A DNA stretch of 64,000 nucleotides from an uncultured Flavobacteriales bacterium (GTDB lineage Bacteria > Bacteroidota > Bacteroidia > Flavobacteriales_E > Vicingaceae), in contig CALCHN010000065.1 of NCBI GenBank assembly GCA_937901255.1, forward strand, positions 1 through 64,000, given 5' to 3'. Position numbers and translations under genes: made by a program. Shown piece after piece: positions 28,647 through 36,682 of this stretch (positions are counted from its first letter, which is position 1; each line of letters starts with the position of its first letter). Below the pieces are notes generated by a model. The model did not search any database. It worked only from the letters and a program-made list of their open reading frames with translations, and was not told the DNA's origin.

Positions 28647-29477
28647 TTAACTCGGCAAACGCTCCCCTTCAAAATACTCATTAAATAAATGTAAATGTCT
28701 TAAAATGTCTAATTGAGTTAAATCGCAAGTAGTCATGTCTTCACAATTCATCAAAAGTTCAATTTTTTCTTTTAAAGGAAAAATATAATGATGTAGTTGT
28801 TCGTGAGCTTCGCCAGTCATGTTACATTTAGCTACTAATGTTTCAAATTCAGTCATAAGTTGTTGACCTCTGGCAACAAACAAAACAACCCTATCTTCTT
28901 CCATTGGTTGAGCAATTATGGCTATCATGTTATTAATGCCGTCAATAGTTTCAACATTAGCAATCCATTTTTTGCCATTATCTAAACTAAGGTTATTTGT
29001 AGGTTCTTCTACAGCAGCAGTTTCTCCCTCTTCAAAATAGCTTAAGGTTTCTTTAAACCAATTGATTAGTAATTCTCTTTGTTGATCGGATAATTTAGCA
29101 TCTCCATGCGTAATGGTGTAAGATTCTAAAGGCATTTTTTTTTCTTCCAACTCTTCCACGCATTCTTTTAATTTTTTTAGTTTACGCTTATGCTCAAAGG
29201 TTTCCCATTCAGAAAAGTTAAGCTCTTTTCTTGCTTCATTAATATGATCTTTTAGCCACCAAGAAACAGGAGCAACATTGCTATACCATGGATATTGAGT
29301 AGTATTAGAATGACAATCGTAACAAGAAGTTTTAATAATTTGAGCTACATCATCAGAAGCTCCAACAGCATATAAAAAATCATTTTCGGCAATAACTTCA
29401 GGATTGGTTTTATCAATTCTGAAAAATTGTATAATTACGAAAATAGCAAATAATGCAAGACCAATTTTTTTAAGCAT
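28647..29477 (-). CDS. Haem-binding-domain (CxxCH) protein
   Basis: The protein is 276 aa from the ATG at 29477. That start is chosen because MLKKIGLALFAIFVIIQFF is a membrane or signal segment and the promoter element at 29499-29506 lies just upstream; the open frame extends to 29576. Residues ~57-135 form the Haem_bd module: IKTSCYDCHSNTTQYPWYSNVAPVSWWLKDHINEARKELNFSEW, with a CxxCH haem c site. A KMPL motif could give the Met ligand. Residues ~160-276 form a second helical region with Cys and His residues that I do not recognise. It is probably anchored facing the periplasm. Electron transfer or redox sensing is plausible but unproven. Confidence 0.82.
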   Translation of the reverse strand: MLKKIGLALFAIFVIIQFFRIDKTNPEVIAENDFLYAVGASDDVAQIIKTSCYDCHSNTTQYPWYSNVAPVSWWLKDHINEARKELNFSEWETFEHKRKLKKLKECVEELEEKKMPLESYTITHGDAKLSDQQRELLINWFKETLSYFEEGETAAVEEPTNNLSLDNGKKWIANVETIDGINNMIAIIAQPMEEDRVVLFVARGQQLMTEFETLVAKCNMTGEAHEQLHHYIFPLKEKIELLMNCEDMTTCDLTQLDILRHLHLFNEYFEGERLPS

Positions 29478-29498
29478 AACAATTTGTTTTAGTTTGAA

Positions 29499-29506
29499 CA
29501 AAGATA
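29499..29506 (-). promoter_or_regulatory. TAnnTTTG element for the haem-binding gene
   Basis: The minus strand reads TATCTTTG, 21 bp upstream of the ATG at 29477. It supports that start over the upstream in-frame one. Confidence 0.5.
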
Positions 29507-29582
29507 ATATTTTACTTGTTTTATAAGTATGATTTAACTCATTTAAATTATTTTTGTTTAGAAAAAGTAAATTCAACCTAAA

Positions 29583-30005
29583 ATGAACAATCTTGAATTT
29601 TCTGAAGAAAAGAAATTAAATCAGGCAGATTTATTAAGTCTCTACAACGATGCGAATTGGTTGGCTTATACCAATAGTCCCGATTTATTGCAGCAAGCGG
29701 TAAGTAATTCGCTTTATGTGCTTACTGCTTGGGAAAACCATAAATTAGTTGGGTTAATTCGTTTAGTGGGAGATGGATTGACTATTGTTTATATTCAGGA
29801 TATTTTGGTAATGAAATCGCACAAAAGAAGAAAAATTGGGAGTTTATTGTTACAAAAAGCGTTAGAGAAATATAAAGATGTTCGTCAAAAAGTACTGCTG
29901 ACTGATGATAATGATGAAACAAGAGGTTTTTATGAAGCACGTGGCTTTTCTTCTTGCGACAAAGGCGATTTAGTGGCTTTTGTTAAATTGGAAAATAAAA
30001 AGTAA
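29583..30005 (+). CDS. GNAT-family N-acetyltransferase
   Basis: This 140-aa protein has the GNAT pattern: LVGLIRLVGDGLTIVYIQDILVMKSHKRRKIGSLLLQKALEKYKD (beta4 and the acetyl-CoA loop R-R-K-I-G-S-L-L) and DNDETRGFYEARGFSSCDKG near the end. The substrate is unknown. It is transcribed away from the haem-binding gene, and its stop codon touches the apparent start region of the following glycosyltransferase, so the two are probably one transcript. Confidence 0.85.
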   Translation: MNNLEFSEEKKLNQADLLSLYNDANWLAYTNSPDLLQQAVSNSLYVLTAWENHKLVGLIRLVGDGLTIVYIQDILVMKSHKRRKIGSLLLQKALEKYKDVRQKVLLTDDNDETRGFYEARGFSSCDKGDLVAFVKLENKK

Positions 30006-31093
30006 TTATCAAAAATCAAAAAAAAATATTGGTTTGCCCGTTAGATTGGGGATTAGGACATGCTGCCAGATGTGTTCCCATCATTAATGCATTAATTGTT
30101 TTAGGACATGAAGTAATTATTGCTGCCGACAATGCTCCATTAAGTTTTTTAAAAGCAACTTTCCCTCAGTTACAAGCTGTGCAGTTGCCAGGTTATACTA
30201 TTCGTTATACAACTAATGGATGCATGAATTTTAAAATGCTTTCGCAAATGCCGGGATTTTTTAAAAGTATTAAAAAAGAGCATCAATTGTTACAAACTAT
30301 AATAGAAGAATATCAAATAGAATTAGTTATATCTGACAATCGCTATGGACTTTGGACTAAAAAAATTCCAACGGTGTTTATTACACATCAATTGTTTATT
30401 CAGGCTTCTTTGGGAAAAAGATGGCTCAATAAAATTAACCACCATTTTATACAGAAATTTAACGAATGTTGGGTTCCCGATACCGAAAACTCAACTAACT
30501 TGAGTGGCAATTTATCGCATACCAAAAAACTAAATATGTTACCTACTTTTTTTATAGGACCATTATCAAGATTTTCAGGCAAGCAGTTTTCTTCAGAACA
30601 AAAATATGATGCTTTTGTTATTATTTCTGGGCCAGAGCCACAACGAACTGTTTTTGAAAGTTTAATTGCTAAACAAGCTGAAAAAACAGCATTAAAATTA
30701 GTCTTGGTAAGAGGTTTGCCATCAGAAAATGAAATTCCAATATATTTACAACAGAAAAATATAGAAGCGTATAATCACTTACCAACAGCATTGTTTTTAG
30801 AAAAGATAAATCAAAGCAATTTGGTAATTTCTAGAGCAGGATATTCCACCATAATGGATTTAGCTGTTTTGGGTAAAAAAGCAGTGTTAATACCTACTCC
30901 CGGACAAACTGAACAAGAATATTTAGCCAACTATCATTTTGAAAAACAACATTTTTTTACACAAAACCAACAAGAATTTGATTTAGAAGAAGCCATTAAA
31001 AAAGCTACTAACTTTTCAGGAATTCAAATGCAACATCAATTTGAATTACGTAAATTTTTGGAAGAAAGAATTTTAGCGTTGAAAACCCGATAA
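30005..31093 (+). CDS. Glycosyltransferase, MurG/GT28-like, with non-ATG start
   Basis: This protein of about 360 aa has CPLDWGLGHAARCVPIINALIVLGHEVIIAAD at its start and a C-terminal donor-binding half (NLVISRAGYSTIMDLAVLGKKAVLIPTPGQTEQEYLA) typical of GT28/GT1-like enzymes. There is no ATG. A TTG at 30029 would start the protein inside the first beta strand (V-C-P-L-D). Relatives usually begin M-K-K-I-L-V-C-P-L, which matches an ATT at 30005 (I-I-K-N-Q-K-K-I-L-V-C-P) overlapping the stop of the GNAT gene by one base. The acceptor is unknown. It overlaps convergent hemH by about 21 bp. Confidence 0.8.
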   Translation: MIKNQKKILVCPLDWGLGHAARCVPIINALIVLGHEVIIAADNAPLSFLKATFPQLQAVQLPGYTIRYTTNGCMNFKMLSQMPGFFKSIKKEHQLLQTIIEEYQIELVISDNRYGLWTKKIPTVFITHQLFIQASLGKRWLNKINHHFIQKFNECWVPDTENSTNLSGNLSHTKKLNMLPTFFIGPLSRFSGKQFSSEQKYDAFVIISGPEPQRTVFESLIAKQAEKTALKLVLVRGLPSENEIPIYLQQKNIEAYNHLPTALFLEKINQSNLVISRAGYSTIMDLAVLGKKAVLIPTPGQTEQEYLANYHFEKQHFFTQNQQEFDLEEAIKKATNFSGIQMQHQFELRKFLEERILALKTR

Positions 31094-32107
31094 AGTAATT
31101 TCTTTAAGTGCTGCTATCCATTTTGGATTATCGTTTAAGCTTTCAACTAATTGCCATTTTTCCCCACCATTCTCATGGAAAATTTCTTTAAACTCTTCAC
31201 CAACTTCTATGGTTGTTTCTAAACAATCAGCAATAAAAGAAGGAGAAAAACAAAGCACATTTTTTACGCCAGATTTAAGCAAATCTGCTATTACTAAATC
31301 TGCATAAGGTTTTAACCAAGGATCTCTAGCACGCGTTTCTAAACGAGATTGAAAGGCAACTTCATACTCATCATCTATTAATCCCATTTTGGCAGCAATT
31401 AATCGAGAGGTTTCATAACATTGAGCTCTGTAACACAAACGATTATTGTTAGAATATCTTGAACAACATTTGTCGTTAAGCTGGCAATATCCTTTTTCAG
31501 AATCTTTTAAAATATGTCTTTCTGGAATGCCGTGGTAGCTAAACAAAACTTTTTGATAATTTCCTGTTTTCCAATAATTGTTGCCATTTTCAGCAAAAGC
31601 TTCAATAAATTTTTCGTTGCTTAAAAAGTTTTCTATAAATGTAACATTGGGTTGGTAATTTGCTTTAGTTAATTCTTCTTTCACTTTTTCAATGCTCGAT
31701 TTGGTGGAAGAAGAAGCATATTGCGGATAAAGAGGAATAACCACTAAATCAGTAATGCCATCTTTTTTTACTTCTTTCAGTACACTTTTTATGGATGGGT
31801 TTTGATAACGCATGGCTAAATAAACAGCAACATCGTTACCTACTTCTTGCCGCAATAGCTCACGCACTTTTTTTCCGTAAACTAATAGTGGAGAGCCTTC
31901 TTTTGTCCATAACTGCTTGTAAATTTTAGCTGATTTAGGAGCTCTGAAAGTAGCAATGATTACATTTACCAAAAACCAACGGGTTAAATAAGGCAAATCA
32001 ATTACGTATTTATCCATTAAAAACTCACGCAGATACTTTCTAACATCAGCAGTTTCGTAGCTGTTTGGTGTACCTAAATTAACTAGTAAAATCCCTTTTT
32101 TGCTCAT
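31073..32107 (-). CDS. hemH: Ferrochelatase
   Basis: The protein is 344 aa from the ATG at 32107 (an in-frame ATG at 32116 would add three residues). It inserts iron into protoporphyrin IX. Family blocks are KKGILLVNLGTPNSYETADVRKYLREFLMD, VIPLYPQYASSSTKSS, and LFSYHGIPERHI with the conserved catalytic His. QSRLETRARDPWLKPYADL and CFSPSFIADCLETTIEVGEE follow. CCSRYSNNNRLCYRAQCYETSR holds several Cys that could bind a cluster. A TAATTTTG element at 32113-32120 (minus strand) implies a leaderless or near-leaderless mRNA. Confidence 0.96.
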   Translation of the reverse strand: MSKKGILLVNLGTPNSYETADVRKYLREFLMDKYVIDLPYLTRWFLVNVIIATFRAPKSAKIYKQLWTKEGSPLLVYGKKVRELLRQEVGNDVAVYLAMRYQNPSIKSVLKEVKKDGITDLVVIPLYPQYASSSTKSSIEKVKEELTKANYQPNVTFIENFLSNEKFIEAFAENGNNYWKTGNYQKVLFSYHGIPERHILKDSEKGYCQLNDKCCSRYSNNNRLCYRAQCYETSRLIAAKMGLIDDEYEVAFQSRLETRARDPWLKPYADLVIADLLKSGVKNVLCFSPSFIADCLETTIEVGEEFKEIFHENGGEKWQLVESLNDNPKWIAALKEITLSGFQR

Positions 32108-32193
32108 AGCCGACAAAATTAAGGATTAAATCACTTTGTTACTGACATCAAAAATATTTTTTAAAATAGGGCATGTTTTTATTTAAATTATAT

Positions 32194-32201
32194 TATTTTT
32201 G
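32194..32201 (+). promoter_or_regulatory. Candidate TAnnTTTG element for the 32353 gene
   Basis: TATTTTTG lies about 150 bp upstream of the ATG at 32353, which would give a long, AT-rich leader (about 145 bases) unlike most genes in the window. No other strong element was seen between them. Confidence 0.35.
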
Positions 32202-32352
32202 TTTCGCAATTAAGTAGTTATACTTATAACATTAAAAGTTTTTTTTGTTATAAATACTATAATTGCATAAAAATATTTTGAAAATCGCAAATTAGGAGTT
32301 AATATTGCCTTTTAATTATTTTATATAGCTATAAAAGAATAACACATTGAAA

Positions 32353-33141
32353 ATGAAAAGAAATATATTTACATTCATCCTCGCTTTTTTTACTGCAATT
32401 AGCAGTTATGCTGGAGTAATTGTTCTTGAAGGACATTACCAAGGCAAAAACCTATACGTGCAAAATCCTTTTGCTGGAACGGGAGTTGGTTTCTGTACGT
32501 TTGAGGTAACCATAAATGGAGATGTAACAACTGATGAAGTAAACTCAAGTGCTTTTGAAATTGATTTTACTGCATTTCAATTGAAAGTTGGAGATCCTGT
32601 AATTGTAAAAATTAAGCATAAAGATGATTGTAAACCAAAAGTATTAAACCCAGAGGTACTAAAGCCTAAAAGTACTTTTGAAATTGTTAATATGAATGTT
32701 ACTAAAGAAGGAAATTTTGAATGGACAACTTCAAACGAGACAGGAAAATTAACTTTTGTAGTAGAGCAATTTAGATGGAACAAATGGATAAAAGTAGGAG
32801 AAGTTGATGGTGTTGGAACATCTACAGAAAATAAATACGAATTTAAAATTGAGCCTCATTCAGGCGAAAATAAATTTAGAGTTAAGCAAATAGATTATTC
32901 TGGTAAACCAAGATACTCTCAAGCTGCTCGTTATGTCTCTACTAAAGGTGAAATTACTTTTAGCCCAATAAAAGTAAAAGACATTATTACTTTTACTGAT
33001 GAAACATTATTTGAAGTTTATGATAGCTATGCTAACATCGTTAAAAAGGGGTATGGTAATTCTATTGATGTAACCAACCTTAAAAAAGGAATTTATTATT
33101 TAAATTACGACAACAAGAGTGAGACTTTTGTGAAGAAATAA
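32353..33141 (+). CDS. Exported protein with T9SS-like C-terminal tail, function unknown
   Basis: This 262-aa protein starts at ATG 32353 with the signal peptide MKRNIFTFILAFFTAISSYA. The body is beta-rich, with GHYQGKNLYVQNPFAGTGVGFCTFEVTINGD suggesting a carbohydrate-binding-like or Ig-like fold near residues 25-100. An Ig/FN3-like stretch follows (~120-200). The C-terminal ~60 residues (FEVYDSYANIVKKGYGNSIDVTNLKKGIYYLNYDNKSETFVKK) follow the T9SS type A pattern V-Y-x-x-x-G-x-x-V ... I-x-V-x-x-L-x-x-G-x-Y ... F-V-K, although the usual Y-P-N-P start is absent. A terminator at 33163-33198 follows. No named family was recognised. Confidence 0.75.
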   Translation: MKRNIFTFILAFFTAISSYAGVIVLEGHYQGKNLYVQNPFAGTGVGFCTFEVTINGDVTTDEVNSSAFEIDFTAFQLKVGDPVIVKIKHKDDCKPKVLNPEVLKPKSTFEIVNMNVTKEGNFEWTTSNETGKLTFVVEQFRWNKWIKVGEVDGVGTSTENKYEFKIEPHSGENKFRVKQIDYSGKPRYSQAARYVSTKGEITFSPIKVKDIITFTDETLFEVYDSYANIVKKGYGNSIDVTNLKKGIYYLNYDNKSETFVKK

Positions 33142-33162
33142 CATAAATAATTATTAATATTA

Positions 33163-33198
33163 AAAAATCCTCGCTAATTTTAGTGAGGATTTTTTTTT
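33163..33198 (+). terminator. Terminator after the 32353 gene
   Basis: TCCTCGCTAA pairs with TTAGTGAGGA (one G-U pair), preceded by an A tract and followed by at least eight T. Confidence 0.85.
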
Positions 33199-33208
33199 GA
33201 ATTAAATT

Positions 33209-33613
33209 ATGATAAACAAAATAGAACATATAGGAATTGCTGTTAAAGACATAGAAAAAGCAACACAAACATATACCCAACTTTTTAATCAGCCTCCTTA
33301 CAAAACAGAAACCGTAGAAAGCGAAAATGTAATTACTACTTTTTTTAAAACCGGTGAAAACAAGATTGAGTTATTAGAAGCAACTTCCGAAGAAAGTGCT
33401 ATCCATAAGTTTATAGAAAAGAAAGGAGAAGGCATTCATCACATTGCTTTTGATGTGGATGATATTTATGCAGAAATGGAACGTTTATCTAAAGAAGGAT
33501 TTATTGTTTTAAACGAAGAACCTAAAAAAGGAGCTGATAATAAATTGGTGTGTTTCTTGCATCCGAAATCCGTTAATGGAGTATTGATAGAGCTTTGTCA
33601 AGAAATTAAATAA
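33209..33613 (+). CDS. mce: Methylmalonyl-CoA epimerase (VOC superfamily)
   Basis: This 134-aa enzyme interconverts the (2S) and (2R) epimers of methylmalonyl-CoA in propionate or odd-chain metabolism. It has the paired VOC motifs IEHIGIAVKDIEKATQTYTQLF (first metal His) and GIHHIAFDVDDIYAEMERLSKEGF, with FLHPKSVNGVLIELCQ giving the C-terminal Glu ligand. It is probably linked to the beta-oxidation genes elsewhere in the window for odd-chain products. The gene starts 10 bp after a terminator; no clear promoter was seen. Confidence 0.94.
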   Translation: MINKIEHIGIAVKDIEKATQTYTQLFNQPPYKTETVESENVITTFFKTGENKIELLEATSEESAIHKFIEKKGEGIHHIAFDVDDIYAEMERLSKEGFIVLNEEPKKGADNKLVCFLHPKSVNGVLIELCQEIK

Positions 33614-33664
33614 CTAAACATTTGTAAACGAAAAGCTTAACATTTATTAACAAAAATTAATTAT

Positions 33665-33699
33665 TAAATGTATATACATTTAATGTAAATACATACATT
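33665..33699. promoter_or_regulatory. Two overlapping-type operator palindromes at the yceI promoter
   Basis: TAAATGTATATACATTTA at 33665-33682 is a perfect 18-bp palindrome. AATGTA (33682-33687), six bases, TACATT (33694-33699) is a second pair of the same half-sites, lying across the -7 element. The layout suggests a repressor with half-site AATGTA. Confidence 0.55.
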
Positions 33700-33701
33700 T
33701 G
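33694..33701 (+). promoter_or_regulatory. TAnnTTTG element of yceI
   Basis: TACATTTG, 27 bp before the ATG at 33729; it overlaps the second AATGTA/TACATT palindrome. Confidence 0.55.
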
Positions 33702-33728
33702 CAATATAAATTTTAAAAATTAGAAATC

Positions 33729-34316
33729 ATGAAAAAAATTATTTTAAGTATGGCGGTAATAGCTGCATCGGTATTCTCGCTAAAAGCCCATGGAGACGAT
33801 AGTCATTTACACATTAAAAAAGACTTAAGTACTGTTGAATGGGTAGGAAAAAAAGTTACCGGACAACACAACGGTACAATTGAAATTAAAGAAGGAACAG
33901 TAAAGGTTGAAGATAATAAAATTGTAGGTGGAGAAGTGATTATTGATATGACATCAATAGTAGTTTCAGATTTAGAAGGAGATATGAAAGGCAAATTAGA
34001 AGGACACTTAAACTCAGCTGACTTTTTTGATACTGAAAACCACGGTGAAGCCATTTTAAAAATCAAATCAACCAAACAAAAGAAAGGAAATACTTATACT
34101 GTAAAAGCTGATTTAACCATTAAAGGAATCACTAAAGAAATAGAATTTCCTGCTACTATTGAAGTAAAAGATGGAAAAGTAGCTGCTTATGCTGAAGTTA
34201 AAGTTGACAGAACTTTATACGATATTAAATACGGTTCAGGAAAGTTTTTTGAAGGCTTAGGAGACAAAATGATTGACGACTTCTTTACAGTTAAATTTAA
34301 AGTAGCAGCAAAGTAA
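33729..34316 (+). CDS. yceI: YceI-family exported lipid-binding protein
   Basis: This 195-aa protein has a signal peptide (MKKIILSMAVIAASVFSLKA). The mature part follows the YceI lipocalin-like fold: STVEWVGKKVTGQHNGTIEIKEGTVKVEDNKIVGGEVIIDMTSIVV, LEGHLNSADFFDTENHGEAILKI, and LTIKGITKEIEFPATIEV. These proteins bind isoprenoid or fatty-acid-like ligands in the periplasm. An early H-G-D-D-S-H-L-H stretch is notable. It is a single-gene unit: its own promoter with palindromes upstream and a bidirectional terminator downstream. Confidence 0.93.
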   Translation: MKKIILSMAVIAASVFSLKAHGDDSHLHIKKDLSTVEWVGKKVTGQHNGTIEIKEGTVKVEDNKIVGGEVIIDMTSIVVSDLEGDMKGKLEGHLNSADFFDTENHGEAILKIKSTKQKKGNTYTVKADLTIKGITKEIEFPATIEVKDGKVAAYAEVKVDRTLYDIKYGSGKFFEGLGDKMIDDFFTVKFKVAAK

Positions 34317-34338
34317 TTTTTACCAAATAGTTGAATAG

Positions 34339-34368
34339 AAAAGAGCATGTAAATCATGCTCTTTTTTT
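34339..34368. terminator. Bidirectional terminator between yceI and rdgB
   Basis: AAAAGAGCATG pairs with CATGCTCTTTT around TAAAT, with T tracts on both strands; it separates convergent genes. Confidence 0.85.
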
Positions 34369-34948
34369 ATTTTTTTGAATTTAAGAAGTTAATTAGTTTT
34401 TTTACAGCACGACCTCTATGGCTTATGTTGTTTTTTTCAGACAATGGCATTTCTGCAAAAGTGATTTCATAGCCATTTGGTTTAAAAATAGGGTCGTAAC
34501 CAAAACCATCTTTCCCGTGTTTTTCTTTGGTAATTTTACCTTCAATAATTCCTTCAAAAATGTTTATTTTGCCATTAATTACTAATGCAACAACTGTTTT
34601 AAATTGAGCATTTCTGTCGGAGGAATTGCTTAATTTTTGAAGCACTTTATCCATGTTTTTATCGGCATTTTTTTCTTTTCCTGCATACCTTGCCGAGTAA
34701 ACTCCGGGCTCACCATGCAAGGCATTAATTTCTAGTCCCGTATCATCGGCAAAGCAATTATAGCCGTATTTTTCATAAACATATTGAGCTTTCAAAATAG
34801 CATTTCCTTCAATGGTGTTGGCTGTTTCAGGAATGTCTTCATTACAGCCAATATTTTTTAGACTTAATATTTTAAAACTCTTTGGCAACAAAGCATTTAT
34901 TTCTTTAATTTTATTTTCGTTATTTGTAGCAAAAACCAATTCTATCAT
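34367..34948 (-). CDS. rdgB: Non-canonical purine NTP pyrophosphatase (RdgB/HAM1)
   Basis: The protein is 193 aa from the ATG at 34948, where homology begins (MIELVFATNNENKIKEINALLP); the frame is open to 34993. It hydrolyses ITP, XTP and dITP to monophosphates. Motifs: FATNNENKIKEI (substrate loop), CFADDTGLEINALHGEPGVYSARYAG (catalytic Asp-Asp), HGKDGFGYDPIFKP and NNISHRGRAVKKL (base recognition). It faces the aminotransferase remnant with only 7 bp between their starts, so its promoter must lie inside that remnant or be altered by the rearrangement. Confidence 0.95.
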   Translation of the reverse strand: MIELVFATNNENKIKEINALLPKSFKILSLKNIGCNEDIPETANTIEGNAILKAQYVYEKYGYNCFADDTGLEINALHGEPGVYSARYAGKEKNADKNMDKVLQKLSNSSDRNAQFKTVVALVINGKINIFEGIIEGKITKEKHGKDGFGYDPIFKPNGYEITFAEMPLSEKNNISHRGRAVKKLINFLNSKK

Positions 34949-34955
34949 AACTATT

Positions 34956-35315
34956 TTGAAAATTCCGTTAAACATACCATTTGTTTCTGGCAACGAAGTT
35001 ACTTACTTAAATGAAGTAATTGCAAATAAAAGTTTTTCTTATCCTAGAGGTTTTTCAAAAAAATGTGAGTTGGAATTATCAAAAATTACAGGTTGCAAAA
35101 CAGTTAGGTTAACAGTAATTAGTACTTCAGCCTACACACATTATTCTCCTTTGCATTTAAGTGATAAAGGCAAGAAAACTCCTTATTTTTGCTCAACAAA
35201 CGATTATAGTAAGATAGAAAGTGATAGGTTACTAAGGTTGCCTTTACATGTTGATTTGAATTCAGATAAAGAGAATTTGTGTATAGAACTTATTAATCAA
35301 TATTTTAAAAAGTAA
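34956..35315 (+). pseudogene. Internally deleted WecE/RffA-type sugar aminotransferase remnant
   Basis: A 119-codon frame from TTG (34956) joins the two ends of a DegT/DnrJ/EryC1 aminotransferase. The first ~45 residues (KIPLNIPFVSGNEVTYLNEVI ... YPRGFSKKCELELSKITGCKTVRLT) match the N-terminus of dTDP-4-amino-4,6-dideoxygalactose transaminase. The last ~70 (YTHYSPLHLSDKGKKTPYF ... KIESDRLLRLPLHVDLNSD) match its C-terminus. About 250 middle residues, including the PLP lysine, are gone, yet the frame is kept. The protein cannot be an active transaminase. It abuts the next gene (TAA then ATG with no gap) and marks the left edge of the polysaccharide locus. Confidence 0.7.
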
Positions 35316-36680
35316 ATGCTATCTGAATCAAATATTATCTATTATGATTTAAAATTAGGACTATATGACACTTGTTTGGCTATACTTTATTTTGGAATAG
35401 TTTATTTAATTGCTTATTACTATAAGAGAATTAAAATTGATAAAAATCCTGAATATAAATATTTCATACTTGGCTTAACAGCAAAAGTAGTTGGTGGGTT
35501 TACTTTCGCTTTATTAACAGTTTATTACTACAAAGGAGGTGATAGTTTAAGTTATTATAAAGCAGCGGATGATATTACTAAACTTGCAGCACATAACCCT
35601 TTTCGGTTAATTGAATTAATGTTTACATCATATTCAGAACTTAATTTATCTCAGGATTTTTTAGATTATTACACTAAGGATTTTATTAATGGAAGAGATG
35701 TTTGGGTATTAGTAAAACTTACTATTATCACAAATATAATTGGCTTGTTTTCTTATGGCACCACAACCGTATTATTTGCATCAATCTCTTTTATTGGGTT
35801 ATGGATGGCTTATTCAAATATCTGCAAACTTTATCCTAAATATAGTGGCTATTTATTAGTTAGTTTTTTTATGATGCCCTCTATTATATTTTGGGGTTCC
35901 GGAGTGTTGAAAGATACTGTAACTATGGGGTGTATGGGATGGATGATTTATGCTTTTTCCAATATTTTTATTTTTAAAAGAAAAGTTTATATAAGTATCG
36001 GTTTAATAGTTATATCCTCCTTATTAATTATTTATCTTAAGCCTTATATTTTGTATATTTTATTACCCACATTGTTAATATGGGGACAGGCTAATTTAAA
36101 AAACTTAATTAAAGGAAGTTTTATAAGAATCATATTAATCCCGATGATTGTATTAACAATATCTATAAGTACTTTTTTTGTATTACAAAAAATTTCAATT
36201 GGAGCAGGAAAATATGATATAGATAAGTTAGAACAAACATTAGAAGGGTTTCAGTCTTGGCATGAATATTTAGCAGGAACACAAGATCAATCTGGTTATA
36301 CATTAGGAGAAATAGAATTTACCCCGTTAGGTTATTTAAAAGTAGCACCTGCCGCTTTTAATGTTACTTTTTTTAGACCTTACTTATGGGAAATTAGAAA
36401 TGTACCGACCTTAATTGGTGCCTTAGAAAGTTTCTTAATATTATTGTTTGTTCTTTATTTATTGTTAAAGTACAGATTTCAGTTTTTTAGAATCATGTTT
36501 AAAAATAAAGACATATTGTTTATGATGATTTTTGCTTCAATTTTCGGGATAATAGTAGGAGTTAGTTCCTATAACTTCGGAGCATTATCAAGATACAAAA
36601 TGCCAGCTCAGTTACTTTTTGTAAGTGCTTTGTTTTTGATTTATAATATAGCAAAAGATGAAAGAAAAATGTTAAAATGA
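35316..36680 (+). CDS. Polytopic membrane protein, possibly polysaccharide polymerase-like
   Basis: This 454-aa protein has about ten membrane segments, a larger extracytoplasmic loop (YYKGGDSLSYYKAADDI ... NPFRLIELMF), a conserved-looking MMPSIIFWGSGVLKDTVTMG stretch and a second loop around residues 300-350 (GFQSWHEYLAGTQDQSGYTLGEIEFTPLGY). I recognise no catalytic motif. Similar proteins occur in Bacteroidota surface-polysaccharide loci, where some are thought to act as Wzy-type polymerases. The position here, with flippase and glycosyltransferases nearby, suggests such a role. It starts directly at the stop of the aminotransferase remnant and converges on the next gene with a 2-bp gap. 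Confidence 0.6.
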   Translation: MLSESNIIYYDLKLGLYDTCLAILYFGIVYLIAYYYKRIKIDKNPEYKYFILGLTAKVVGGFTFALLTVYYYKGGDSLSYYKAADDITKLAAHNPFRLIELMFTSYSELNLSQDFLDYYTKDFINGRDVWVLVKLTIITNIIGLFSYGTTTVLFASISFIGLWMAYSNICKLYPKYSGYLLVSFFMMPSIIFWGSGVLKDTVTMGCMGWMIYAFSNIFIFKRKVYISIGLIVISSLLIIYLKPYILYILLPTLLIWGQANLKNLIKGSFIRIILIPMIVLTISISTFFVLQKISIGAGKYDIDKLEQTLEGFQSWHEYLAGTQDQSGYTLGEIEFTPLGYLKVAPAAFNVTFFRPYLWEIRNVPTLIGALESFLILLFVLYLLLKYRFQFFRIMFKNKDILFMMIFASIFGIIVGVSSYNFGALSRYKMPAQLLFVSALFLIYNIAKDERKMLK

Positions 36681-36682
36681 AC

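Noticed and set aside
33637..33652. TTAACA repeated upstream of yceI as a third Pho box
   Set aside because: The two copies are spaced 10 bp, not 11, are far from the -7 element at 33694, and the gene has no phosphate link.
34812..34955. Possible start of a 167-aa protein running through rdgB
   Set aside because: This part is antisense to the conserved rdgB coding sequence; only the part from 34956 matches a known family.
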